Below are positions 17,668-25,228 of a stretch of 37,265 nt of DNA, piece by piece. The stretch is from Ilumatobacteraceae bacterium (lineage in GTDB: Bacteria; Actinomycetota; Acidimicrobiia; Acidimicrobiales; Ilumatobacteraceae), in contig JANRBC010000027.1 of NCBI GenBank assembly GCA_030727685.1, positions 1 through 37,265 on the forward strand, written 5' to 3'. A program made the translations under genes and the position numbers. Position 1 is the stretch's first letter, and the number at the start of each line of letters is the position of its first letter. Under the pieces are notes generated by a model. That model made no database searches. It was given only the letters and a program-made list of their open reading frames with translations, and was not told the DNA's origin.

Positions 17668-18263
17668 CGGCGCCACCACTTTTTAGCGCGTGATGCTTTC
17701 GCCGCCGGCGGGTTCATCCGTTCGATATGTTTTGCCAACATGTCCATTTCGATGTTCACTTTGTCGCCGACCTTGCGCACGCCGAGCGTCGTGACTTGCT
17801 GAGTGTGCGGAATAACGGCAACAGTAAAAGTGTCATCAGTCAAATTGAACGCAGTCAGACTTATGCCGTCAACTGTGACTGAGCCTTTTTCAACAATTAA
17901 GTGCATCAAGTCGCGCGAGATGCGCACGACAAGGTTTGGCGCGGGGGCAACAATTTCGCCGACGCTGTCGACATGGCCCAAAACCAAATGGCCGCCGAGT
18001 CGATCACCGAGCGCCATCGGGCGTTCAAGGTTGACGACATCACCAATTTTCAGTGAGCCGAGATTTGTGCGCGAGAATGTTTCGTCGCTGACGTCAGTCA
18101 TCCACGAATTTGTGTCGAGATCGACAACGGTCAGGCAGCAACCATTGACGGCAATCGATGAACCGATTTTTGAACCCTCGAGCACGGTTTGCGCCGAGAT
18201 GCGCAGACGCGAACCATTCAGTTCAGAGACTTTGCCAAGTTCTTCAACGATGCCAGTGAACAC
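17664..18263 (-). CDS. ribE: Riboflavin synthase (alpha subunit type)
   Basis: Dismutates two 6,7-dimethyl-8-ribityllumazine molecules into riboflavin and 5-amino-6-ribitylaminouracil. The protein has 199 residues. The canonical MFTGIVEELGKV start and the two lumazine-binding repeats are visible: SIAVNGCCLTVVDL near 38-51 and SVTVDGISLTAFNL near 127-140. The start is GTG at 18263. It ends in a basic tail (KASRAKKWWRR) that overlaps the next gene by ATGA. The divergent region toward rpsO contains TATATA about 20 nt before the start, a possible -10 box without a clear -35 box. No FMN riboswitch consensus was recognised upstream. Confidence 0.96.
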   Translation of the reverse strand: MFTGIVEELGKVSELNGSRLRISAQTVLEGSKIGSSIAVNGCCLTVVDLDTNSWMTDVSDETFSRTNLGSLKIGDVVNLERPMALGDRLGGHLVLGHVDSVGEIVAPAPNLVVRISRDLMHLIVEKGSVTVDGISLTAFNLTDDTFTVAVIPHTQQVTTLGVRKVGDKVNIEMDMLAKHIERMNPPAAKASRAKKWWRR

Positions 18264-18323
18264 GCCATTTGAGACTACTTATATAGATGGCTTCGCGGTG
18301 GGTGGTTTCGGTGGGGCGGCGCC

Positions 18324-18434
18324 GTAGATTGAAGGGGTCTACTTGGGCTAATACCTCGGGTGCGATGCCAACAACCAAAAGGTTGAGGCGACCAGATCTC
18401 TCACGGGCTGCGAGTGCAGTGCCAATTTGAGAGA
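18324..18434 (+). promoter_or_regulatory. Structured rpsO leader (putative)
   Basis: The 191-bp gap between ribE and rpsO contains three possible stem-loops in the rpsO mRNA sense: GTAGA/TCTAC (18324-18328 with 18338-18342), CAACC-AAAA-GGTTG (18372-18385), and an outer TCTCTCA/TGAGAGA stem (18397-18403 with 18428-18434) that encloses CTGC-GAGT-GCAG (18408-18419). The outer stem ends about 20 nt before the rpsO ATG, next to the AAAGG ribosome-binding region. In several bacteria S15 represses its own mRNA through such leaders. That role here is inference. Confidence 0.4.
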
Positions 18435-18454
18435 ATTCGAAAGGCAGAAAAGAA

Positions 18455-18718
18455 ATGGCGATTAGTCCAAAAAAAGACGTCATCAGCAAACACGGACAGC
18501 ACGCAAAAGACTCCGGTTCACCAGAAGTGCAAATTGCACTTCTCACTGAACGAATCAACAGTCTCACCGAGCACTTGAAGAGCCATGTTAAAGACCACCA
18601 CTCACGTCGTGGCCTTTTGATGATGGTTGGTCGTCGTCGCCGAATGCTTGACTACGTTCGCAAGAACGACATCGAAAAGTATCGAAAACTTCTCGAGTCA
18701 CTTGATTTGCGTCGTTAA
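18455..18718 (+). CDS. rpsO: 30S ribosomal protein S15
   Basis: Primary 16S rRNA-binding protein of the 30S platform. The 87 residues match the usual 88-89. Typical text: GSPEVQIALLTERINSLTEHLKSHVKDHHSRRGLLMMVGRRRRMLDYVRK. AAAGG lies about 10 nt before the ATG. It is followed after 182 nt by pnp, the widespread rpsO-pnp pairing. Confidence 0.98.
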   Translation: MAISPKKDVISKHGQHAKDSGSPEVQIALLTERINSLTEHLKSHVKDHHSRRGLLMMVGRRRRMLDYVRKNDIEKYRKLLESLDLRR

Positions 18719-18744
18719 TCAGTTTCTAATCTCGAATTAATAAA

Positions 18745-18779
18745 CAAAAAAATAACCAACGAACATAATGAAGTTGGTT
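18745..18779 (-). terminator. Possible terminator facing rpsO (minus strand)
   Basis: A stem AACCAAC/GTTGGTT (18754-18760 with 18773-18779, 12-nt loop) is flanked on its left by a run of seven A on the + strand. Read on the minus strand this is a hairpin followed by seven T, the form of an intrinsic terminator. On the + strand only two T follow the stem, so rpsO-to-pnp read-through would be allowed. The stem is AT-rich and weak. Confidence 0.35.
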
Positions 18780-18818
18780 GTCAGTTGAAGATCTCGCGGA
18801 CGATAAAAAAGTTTGCGA

Positions 18819-18885
18819 GGTTTCCAACTGGGAACCGACCTTGTGTTCACAAAAGTCTGTGGCTCCGTAAATAAACGGCGCAGAC
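18819..18885 (+). promoter_or_regulatory. Stem-loops in the pnp leader
   Basis: Two structures precede pnp. The first pairs GGTTTCC with GGGAACC (18819-18825 and 18830-18836, loop AACT, one G-T wobble). The second is nested: GTCTG/CAGAC (18855-18859 and 18881-18885) enclosing CCGT-AAATAA-ACGG (18865-18878). It ends just before the ribosome-binding site AAAGGA (18889-18894). In E. coli a hairpin in the pnp leader mediates RNase III/PNPase autoregulation. A similar role here is only an analogy. Confidence 0.4.
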
Positions 18886-18900
18886 ACGAAAGGAATAACC

Positions 18901-21390
18901 ATGGCCGAGGCCATTTCAGTAAGCGGTGCAATTTCAGGCACCGATAAAACTCTCTCATTTGAGACGGGTAAATTCGCTTTGCAATCGCAAGGTGCAGTAG
19001 TAGCAAAAATCGGCAAGACAACAGTTCTTGCCACAGCAAACGCAGCAAAGGGCGTGCGTGACGGCATCGACTTCTTTCCGTTGACAGTCGATGTTGAAGA
19101 GCGAGCATACGCAGCCGGCAAAATTCCGGGTTCGTTCTTTCGTCGTGAAGGTCGACCAAGTCAACAAGCGATTCTCACTTGTCGTTTGACAGATCGTCCA
19201 TTGCGTCCGGCCTTCCCAGATGGCTACCGCAATGAGACTCAAGTTGTAATCACCGTTATTGGTGCCGACCAAACCAACCCGCACGATGTTTTGGCGATCA
19301 ACGCAGCATCTGCGTCGTTCATGATCTCGGGCATTCCATTTGACGGACCAATCGGTGCAGTGCGTTTGGCTTTCAGTCAAGACGGCTCATGGATTGCACA
19401 TCCGACATTCGAAGAAGGCGAGCAATCAACTTTCGAATTGGTAGTCGCAGGTCGAGAACTCGACAATGGCGATGTTGCCGTGATGATGGTTGAAGCCGGT
19501 GGCACCGAAAAGAGTTTCACTTACTACGCCGACGGCGCACCAAAAGTTACAGAAGAAGTTATTGCTAGCGGCCTTGAGGCTTCAAAGCAGTTCATCAAAG
19601 AGTCGATCAAACTTCAACGTCAACTTGTTGCCAGCGTTATCGCAACTCGCGGACCAATCGAGCCGCTGAAATACACACCCGTGCTCGACTACACCGACGA
19701 GTTGTTCGCCGCAGTTGAGTCTGCAGCAACGACAAAACTTCAGCCGGCAATTCGCATTGCGCTCAAGAGCGATCGCAACGCAGCAATTGACGATGCAACT
19801 GCACAGACACTTGCCGAACTTGCCGAAAAGTTTCCTGGTCAAGAAAAGCAGATCAAAGAAGCCGTTCGCTCGTTGACCAAAAAGCTTGTTCGCAAGCGAG
19901 TTGTCGACGAGGGCATTCGTATCGATGGTCGTGGTCCAGCCGATCTGCGTCCGGTTTCAGCCGAAGTTGGTTTGATACCGACTGCACACGGCACCGGTTT
20001 GTTTCAACGCGGCGAGACTCAAGTGCTCAACGTATTGACAATGGCGATGCCAAAGATGAATCAGATGATCGACTCGATCACACCTGAGACTTCGAAGCGT
20101 TACATGCACGACTACAACATGGCGCCATGGGCGAACGGTGAAACCGGTCGCGTCGGCACGCCAAAGCGTCGCGAAATCGGACACGGTGCGCTCGCTGAGC
20201 GTGCGTTGTTTCCGGTTGTGCCAAGCCAAGAAGAGTTTGCCTACACATTGCGCTTGGTAAGCGAAGTGTTGTCGTCAAACGGTTCGACATCGATGGCTTC
20301 AGTTTGTGCGTCAAGTCTTTCATTAATGGATGCAGGTGTGCCGATCGTTGCGCCAGTCGCAGGTATCGCCATGGGTCTCATCTTTGATCAAGGCAAGTAC
20401 ACCGCATTGACAGACATTCTTGGTGCCGAAGATGCATTCGGCGACATGGACTTCAAAGTCGCCGGCACTGCAGACGCAGTGACGGCATTGCAGCTCGACA
20501 CAAAAATCGAGGGTATTCCGAGTGATGTTTTGGCGAAAGCTTTGCAACAAGCCAAAGACGCTCGTTTGAAGATTCTCGACGTGATGAACTCGGCGATCAG
20601 TGCACCGCGTGCAACTGTCAACGAGAGCGCGCCGAAGATTGTCACCTTCACGATTCCGCTTGACAAAGTCGGCGAAGTAATCGGACCAAAGGGCAAAGTT
20701 ATCAACACGATTCAGCAAGAAACTGGTGCTGAGATAAACGTGTCTGACGACGGCGCAACTGGCATCATCACAATTGGTTCACCAGACAACTCAAAAGTTG
20801 AAGATGCGAAATCTCGCATCTTGGCGATTGTTGATCCGCCAACTGCAGAACTCGGCGCTGTTTACACAGGTCGCGTTGTTAACACTGCGGCCTTTGGTGC
20901 ATTCGTAAATATTTTGCCTGGCCGCGACGGCTTGGTACATATTTCGAAACTTGGCAATGGTCAACGAGTTGCGCGCGTCGAAGACGTGCTTAACATCGGT
21001 GATGAAGTTCAGGTTCGCGTTGATGACATCGACGATCGTGGCAAGGTGAGCCTTAGCTTGATTGGTCCAGATGGCGAAGTCATCAAGGGCTCAGGTGGCG
21101 GTTCTGCCGGCGCGCAAGCCGATCGCGGAGATCGCGGTCCACGTCCTCGTTCGAATGACCGCGGTGATCGCAATGATCGTCCTCGTTCGAATGACCGAGG
21201 TGGTCGTGGTGATCGCAATGACCGTGGTCCACGAAATGATCGCGGTGGTCGCAACGATCGTCCACGTTCAAACGATCGTCCGCGCTCGAACGATCGAGAT
21301 GGCCGCAATGCTCCGTCAGATGCAGTCAGCGTAAGTTTCGAAGAAGAGTTTGACCGCGATTTGCGCAATGACCTCGGAGATCTCGGCTGA
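18901..21390 (+). CDS. pnp: Polynucleotide phosphorylase
   Basis: Phosphorolytic 3'-5' exoribonuclease of 829 residues. Two RNase PH domains are present, the second with the catalytic region ILGAEDAFGDMDFKVAGT. A KH domain follows near 585-640 (VGEVIGPKGKVINTIQQETG) and an S1 domain near 650-720 (GRVVNTAAFGAFVNILPGRDGLVHIS). After about residue 730 comes an extra, low-complexity Arg/Asp/Asn/Gly tail of about 80 residues built of RSNDRG-like units, then an acidic end. The ATG at 18901 has AAAGGA 6 nt upstream. The gene stop is followed after one base by the dapB start. Confidence 0.97.
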   Translation: MAEAISVSGAISGTDKTLSFETGKFALQSQGAVVAKIGKTTVLATANAAKGVRDGIDFFPLTVDVEERAYAAGKIPGSFFRREGRPSQQAILTCRLTDRPLRPAFPDGYRNETQVVITVIGADQTNPHDVLAINAASASFMISGIPFDGPIGAVRLAFSQDGSWIAHPTFEEGEQSTFELVVAGRELDNGDVAVMMVEAGGTEKSFTYYADGAPKVTEEVIASGLEASKQFIKESIKLQRQLVASVIATRGPIEPLKYTPVLDYTDELFAAVESAATTKLQPAIRIALKSDRNAAIDDATAQTLAELAEKFPGQEKQIKEAVRSLTKKLVRKRVVDEGIRIDGRGPADLRPVSAEVGLIPTAHGTGLFQRGETQVLNVLTMAMPKMNQMIDSITPETSKRYMHDYNMAPWANGETGRVGTPKRREIGHGALAERALFPVVPSQEEFAYTLRLVSEVLSSNGSTSMASVCASSLSLMDAGVPIVAPVAGIAMGLIFDQGKYTALTDILGAEDAFGDMDFKVAGTADAVTALQLDTKIEGIPSDVLAKALQQAKDARLKILDVMNSAISAPRATVNESAPKIVTFTIPLDKVGEVIGPKGKVINTIQQETGAEINVSDDGATGIITIGSPDNSKVEDAKSRILAIVDPPTAELGAVYTGRVVNTAAFGAFVNILPGRDGLVHISKLGNGQRVARVEDVLNIGDEVQVRVDDIDDRGKVSLSLIGPDGEVIKGSGGGSAGAQADRGDRGPRPRSNDRGDRNDRPRSNDRGGRGDRNDRGPRNDRGGRNDRPRSNDRPRSNDRDGRNAPSDAVSVSFEEEFDRDLRNDLGDLG
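21142..21197 (+). repeat. Repeat in the 3' end of pnp coding for the RNDR-rich tail
   Basis: An identical 20-nt unit that begins CGTCCTCGTTCG and ends ATGACCG occurs at 21142-21161 and 21178-21197, 36 nt apart. Related degenerate units continue to about 21300. They encode the RPRSNDRG/RGDRNDR motifs of the PNPase tail. The reading frame is kept throughout, so the repeat expands or contracts in steps of whole codons. Confidence 0.8.
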
Positions 21391-21391
21391 G

Positions 21392-22159
21392 ATGACGATT
21401 CGCGTCGGTGTCATTGGCGCTGCCGGTCGGATGGGGGCAACGGTCTGTTCTGCAGTCGTTGCCGATAAAAACTTAGAACTTGTCGCCGCGGTTGATTCTG
21501 CGTCGGCTGGTTCTGTGGTTCATGGCATCGCGGTGTCTTCAGAACTTCGTGCTCTTGCCGACGCCAAGGTTGACGTAGCCGTCGACTTCACGGTCGCGGC
21601 GGCTTCGCGTATCAATCTGCCTTGGTTGGCGATGCACAACATTCACGCTGTTGTCGGCACCACTGGGTTCACAGACAAAGACATCGAAGATTTTAAAAAA
21701 ATATTTTCGTCGAGTAACTGCATTGTCGCGCCAAACTTTGCAATCGGCGCCGTATTGATGATGCGCTTTGCCGAAATAGCCGCACCATTTTTTGAAACCG
21801 CCGAGATAATCGAGATACATCACGATGGCAAAGCCGACTCACCCTCGGGCACGGCAATTTCAACGGCAAAACGTATGGTCAGTGCGAGCAATGCATGGGC
21901 AAAAGATCCAACCACCCACGAGGCAATTGCTGGCGCGCGCGGCGCCAAAGGCCCTGGCGATATTCCGATTCATGCGGTTCGCATGCGCGGCGTCGTAGCC
22001 AATCAAGAAGTTGTGCTTGGCACTCAAGGTCAGACATTGACGATTCGGCATGACACCATCGATCGAGCGAGTTTCATGCCTGGTGTTGTGTTGGCGTGCA
22101 AAAAAATTGCCGAGCACAAGGGCTTTACCCTCGGGCTCGACAAATTTTTAGAAATCTAA
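21392..22159 (+). CDS. dapB: 4-hydroxy-tetrahydrodipicolinate reductase
   Basis: NAD(P)H-dependent reductase of lysine/diaminopimelate synthesis, 255 residues. Nucleotide-binding GAAGRMG lies at residues 8-14, and the active-site region EIHHDGKADSPSGTAI carries the conserved HH..K pattern. The ATG at 21392 follows the pnp stop by one base; a longer in-frame reading inside pnp is rejected. The dapA gene is not adjacent: it lies about 5 kb downstream. Confidence 0.96.
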   Translation: MTIRVGVIGAAGRMGATVCSAVVADKNLELVAAVDSASAGSVVHGIAVSSELRALADAKVDVAVDFTVAAASRINLPWLAMHNIHAVVGTTGFTDKDIEDFKKIFSSSNCIVAPNFAIGAVLMMRFAEIAAPFFETAEIIEIHHDGKADSPSGTAISTAKRMVSASNAWAKDPTTHEAIAGARGAKGPGDIPIHAVRMRGVVANQEVVLGTQGQTLTIRHDTIDRASFMPGVVLACKKIAEHKGFTLGLDKFLEI

Positions 22160-22173
22160 GCGCTGATTTTTAA

Positions 22174-22245
22174 GTGCTGAACTAATCAGCACGGCGAATT
22201 GATCGGAGCGTGCTGAACTAATTAGCGCAGCGAGTTGACTGCAGC
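22174..22245. repeat. Tandem 36-bp duplication at the tpx 3' end, two hairpins
   Basis: Units 22174-22209 and 22210-22245 are directly adjacent and agree at 29 of 36 positions by eye. Each starts GTGCTGAACTAAT. Unit 1 folds as a perfect GTGCTGA-ACTAA-TCAGCAC hairpin; unit 2 keeps the same hairpin with two wobble pairs. Unit 2 includes the last codons and stop of tpx (minus strand). Unit 1 lies between the convergent dapB and tpx stops and may act as a bidirectional transcript end. Confidence 0.8.
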
Positions 22246-22800
22246 GTCATAATTCGGTTCGCTGGCGATCTCGCTAACCAACTCGGTGTGCAACACTTTG
22301 CCTTTTTCGTCGGCGACAACTATTGCTCGCGCCAAGACACCTTTAAGCACGCCGTTTGTCAGGTTGACTCCGAACGCAGAACCAAAATTTGATCTGAATG
22401 ACGAAGCAGTCTTGACGTTGCTGAGACCTTCGCTGCCACAGAAGCGACCCTGCGCAAATGGAAGATCTGCTGACACGCAGTAAACCTCGGTGTTTTGCAA
22501 ACTTGCAGCAATTTCGTTGAACTTGCGAGTGCTTGTTGCACAAGTCGGTGTGTCGATGCTCGGGAAGATATTGAAGATCACTCGCTTGCCGGCAATGTCT
22601 TTATTGCTGATGTCTTTGAGTGCGCTGGTTGTCAAAGAAAACTTTGGCAAAGATTTGCCCGTCTTAGGTAGTTTGCCGCTTACTGAAACCGGATTGCCAC
22701 CCAAAGTAACTGTGGAGCCTGTTTTTTTAACAGTTTTCTTTGCTGTCTTTTTTACGGATTTCTTTTTCGCTTTGTTTGCAGTCTTCTTTTTTGATGCCAT
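22222..22800 (-). CDS. tpx: Thiol peroxidase (Tpx-like) with lysine-rich N-terminal tail
   Basis: Peroxiredoxin of 192 residues. The peroxidatic cysteine is C87 in the Tpx motif PSIDTPTCATSTRKFNE and the likely resolving cysteine is C121 in FAQGRFCGSEGLSNV. Family members are about 165 residues. The extra 27 residues are at the N-terminus, with 13 lysines in the first 26, mostly KK-T/S-A units. No signal peptide is visible. The start is secure: AGGAGA lies a few nt before the ATG (22805-22810 on the minus strand). The gene follows the membrane-protein gene by 12 nt and ends facing dapB. It reduces H2O2 or alkyl peroxides, probably with thioredoxin. Confidence 0.9.
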   Translation of the reverse strand: MASKKKTANKAKKKSVKKTAKKTVKKTGSTVTLGGNPVSVSGKLPKTGKSLPKFSLTTSALKDISNKDIAGKRVIFNIFPSIDTPTCATSTRKFNEIAASLQNTEVYCVSADLPFAQGRFCGSEGLSNVKTASSFRSNFGSAFGVNLTNGVLKGVLARAIVVADEKGKVLHTELVSEIASEPNYDAAVNSLR

Positions 22801-22812
22801 GGTTTCTCCTGG

Positions 22813-23403
22813 TCACGTAGTTTTTGGTCGGCCCTTGCGAGCTGATTGCAATGTTGATGCCATAAAAAGCGCACCCACAACCCACCATTGGTAGCGCTCG
22901 ATATAACTTAAAAAGTCGCGGATTTGCTCTTCGAACAATTTGCCGCCGCGCCATAACACAATCAACTTCAGTACGACACCCACGATCAAGAGCGGCACGA
23001 ACTTTTTCGGCGACATTCGTCGATGACCGAGCAGTAAGCAAACGATGTTGCTGCCCGGCATAAGCACGAGAATTGCGGGCCCTGCCTTGTCGACGAGGCG
23101 CTCTGTCCATTTATATATGGCAGGTAGTTCGCCCATGTTGCCCTCAACCCAGCCGAGGGCTTTTGCGCCATACCAGCGACCAACAAAATAAAGCGCAATG
23201 CCAGCGATCAGCACACGTGTAAAACCAATTATTGAATAACTCAAAAGATCGATGTAGGGCACTGAGCCGAACAAGTTGCGGTTTCGTGAACTGAGCATCA
23301 GTACAAGTCGCGGTCGTTCATCGACAAGTGCAGGGCCAATATTGCTGCCGATTGTGCCGGTTACAAATAACAAGGTTGTAAGCGTCAGCACTGCTTTTCG
23401 CAT
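22813..23403 (-). CDS. Small membrane protein, probably DedA/VTT-like
   Basis: Membrane protein of 196 residues from the ATG at 23403; a GTG at 23412 would add three residues. Hydrophobic spans lie near 5-25, 52-75, 108-124, 134-152 and 172-188. The stretch ILVLMPGSNIVCLLLGHRRM and the F/Y-x2-GRWYG element recall the DedA (SNARE-associated, VTT) family, proposed lipid or undecaprenyl-phosphate flippases, but the match is weak and the characteristic Arg-rich loop is not obvious. It lies upstream of and co-oriented with tpx. Confidence 0.6.
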   Translation of the reverse strand: MRKAVLTLTTLLFVTGTIGSNIGPALVDERPRLVLMLSSRNRNLFGSVPYIDLLSYSIIGFTRVLIAGIALYFVGRWYGAKALGWVEGNMGELPAIYKWTERLVDKAGPAILVLMPGSNIVCLLLGHRRMSPKKFVPLLIVGVVLKLIVLWRGGKLFEEQIRDFLSYIERYQWWVVGALFMASTLQSARKGRPKTT

Positions 23404-23487
23404 TCGTAGCACGGTAGCCGACTTGCTACGGTAATTAAGAGATAGTCAAGATATTTGATATCAGCTACAAGTTTTTTTGGGGGAGCA

Positions 23488-25116
23488 ATGAAGGGTCTGA
23501 TGCAAAACACACCATTGACGATGGTGCATCTTTTTGAACGAGCCGAAAATTATCACGCCGACAAGACGATTACCACGGCAACTGCGATCGGCAAAGATCG
23601 CACAACTTACGGCGAGTGGGCCGCGCGAACACGCCAACTTGGTGGCGCGCTCGACAAACTAAAAATTTCAAGCGATGGTCGTGTTGCCACATTCGCCTGG
23701 AATACCGCCCGACATCTTGAACTTTATTTCGCCGCGCCGTGCACCGGGCGCGTCTTGCACACGTTAAATATTCGCTTGTTTCCTGAGCAACTCACTTACA
23801 TTGCAAATCACGCAGAAGACGAAGTTATTTTCGTTGACCGCTCGTTGTTCGCATTGCTTGCACCGCTTTTGCCGACGTTTAAAACTGTCAAACATCTCGT
23901 AATTATGGACGACGGCAAAGGCGATGTGCCCGACTCAGTGCCTGGCATGCAGATGTACAAGTACGAAGAACTAATCAAGGGTGTATCCGGGGTTGAATTC
24001 AAAATCACCGATGAAAATTTGGCAGCCAGCATGTGTTACACGAGTGGCACAACGGGCAACCCAAAAGGTGTCGTTTACAGTCACCGCTCGACTTATATGC
24101 ACACGATGGGTGCGATGATGGTGGATTCATTAGGTGCGCGCGAGAGTGATGTGATTTTGCCAGTCGTGCCGATGTTTCATGCCAACGCATGGGGGTTGGC
24201 GCATGCCGCAGTTGCGTGTGGTGCAAGTCTTGTTATGCCTGGTCCAGATCTTTCTGGCAAAGCGATCGCAAATTTGATCGTCGAAGAAAAAGTAACTGTT
24301 GCTGCAGGTGTACCGACAATTTGGATGGGTGTGTTGCCCGAACTAAAGGGTCGCGATACTTCTTCGTTGCGAGTTATCCCTGTTGGTGGCAGTGCGGTGC
24401 CAAAAGCTTTGAGTGAGGCATATCGCGAAACAATCGGTCTACCGATTTTGCAAGCCTGGGGCATGACCGAGACGAGCCCGATCGCCGCAACTTGCAATTT
24501 GTCGCTTGCTGATCAGAAGAAATCAAACGAAGAACAAGCAGAGTTACGCACGACAGTTGGCACAATTAATTTTGGCGTCGATTGTCGTGTCGTGTTGCCG
24601 GGCACGACGATGCCTGTGCCTTGGGATGGCGAAACAAGTGGCGAGTTGCAATGCGCAGGCTCATGGATCGCTTCGACTTATTACAACGACCCTCGCGCTG
24701 CCGAAAGTTTTACCGAAGACGGTTGGTTGCGCACCGGTGACGTTGCAACTATGGATTCTTCAGGTCGCATTCGGCTAGTTGATCGAACCAAAGATCTGAT
24801 TAAGACCGGCGGTGAATGGATTTCATCAGTTGAAATCGAAAACGAACTTATGTCGCATCCGAAAATTAAAGAAGCAGCAGTTGTTGGTGTGCCGCACCCG
24901 AAATGGTCAGAGCGACCTTTGGCCTGCGTTGTTACGAACCCAGGCGAAACCCTGACCAAAGAAGAGGTGCTCGACTACATTCGGCCAAGATTGGCCAAGT
25001 GGCAAGTGCCAGACGACGTCGTCTTCATTGATGAAGTACCAAAAACCAGCGTTGGCAAATTTTCTAAAAAGACACTGCGCGACAAGTTCGCAGATTATGT
25101 CTTGCCGACTATTTAG
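23488..25116 (+). CDS. Acyl-CoA synthetase (AMP-forming, fatty acid/acid-thiol ligase type)
   Basis: ANL-superfamily ligase of 542 residues that activates a carboxylic acid to its CoA ester through an acyl-AMP. The P-loop TSGTTGNPKG begins at T185, the adenylate motif is QAWGMTETSP, the hinge region GDVATMDSSGRIRLVDRTKDLIKTGGEWIS is present, and the catalytic lysine is K524 in SVGKFSKKT. The ATG at 23488 is preceded by GGGGGAG; an upstream TTG reading is rejected. The N-terminus (GLMQNTPLT) resembles actinobacterial FadD and DmdB-type ligases. The chain length of the substrate cannot be assigned. Confidence 0.92.
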   Translation: MKGLMQNTPLTMVHLFERAENYHADKTITTATAIGKDRTTYGEWAARTRQLGGALDKLKISSDGRVATFAWNTARHLELYFAAPCTGRVLHTLNIRLFPEQLTYIANHAEDEVIFVDRSLFALLAPLLPTFKTVKHLVIMDDGKGDVPDSVPGMQMYKYEELIKGVSGVEFKITDENLAASMCYTSGTTGNPKGVVYSHRSTYMHTMGAMMVDSLGARESDVILPVVPMFHANAWGLAHAAVACGASLVMPGPDLSGKAIANLIVEEKVTVAAGVPTIWMGVLPELKGRDTSSLRVIPVGGSAVPKALSEAYRETIGLPILQAWGMTETSPIAATCNLSLADQKKSNEEQAELRTTVGTINFGVDCRVVLPGTTMPVPWDGETSGELQCAGSWIASTYYNDPRAAESFTEDGWLRTGDVATMDSSGRIRLVDRTKDLIKTGGEWISSVEIENELMSHPKIKEAAVVGVPHPKWSERPLACVVTNPGETLTKEEVLDYIRPRLAKWQVPDDVVFIDEVPKTSVGKFSKKTLRDKFADYVLPTI

Positions 25117-25126
25117 AAATTAACCT

Positions 25127-25143
25127 ACCGCACAAACTGCGGT
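25127..25143 (+). terminator. Hairpin after the acyl-CoA synthetase gene
   Basis: A perfect ACCGCA-CAAAC-TGCGGT stem-loop starts about 10 nt after the stop codon. Only a T-poor stretch follows (GTCTGTT), so it would be a weak intrinsic terminator or a 3'-end stabiliser. Confidence 0.4.
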
Positions 25144-25228
25144 GTCTGTTGGCCACTTGAGCTAGCAACCAGTTGCCTGGGGCATTTTCGAGCAAATAGC
25201 TGCGAATAACCGGCAAAACTGGCATTAC

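Noticed and set aside
18264..18454. FMN riboswitch upstream of ribE
   Set aside because: The gap was read on both strands and no stretch matches the conserved core of the FMN element; only simple hairpins are present.
21009..21368. Arg/Ser/Pro-rich reading frame opposite the pnp tail
   Set aside because: It mirrors the repeat-coding DNA of pnp in another frame, with no ribosome-binding site and no family resemblance.
23450..23462. GATAT-TTG-ATATC palindrome before the acyl-CoA synthetase gene
   Set aside because: Five-base AT-rich arms are likely by chance; no second copy or promoter alignment was found.
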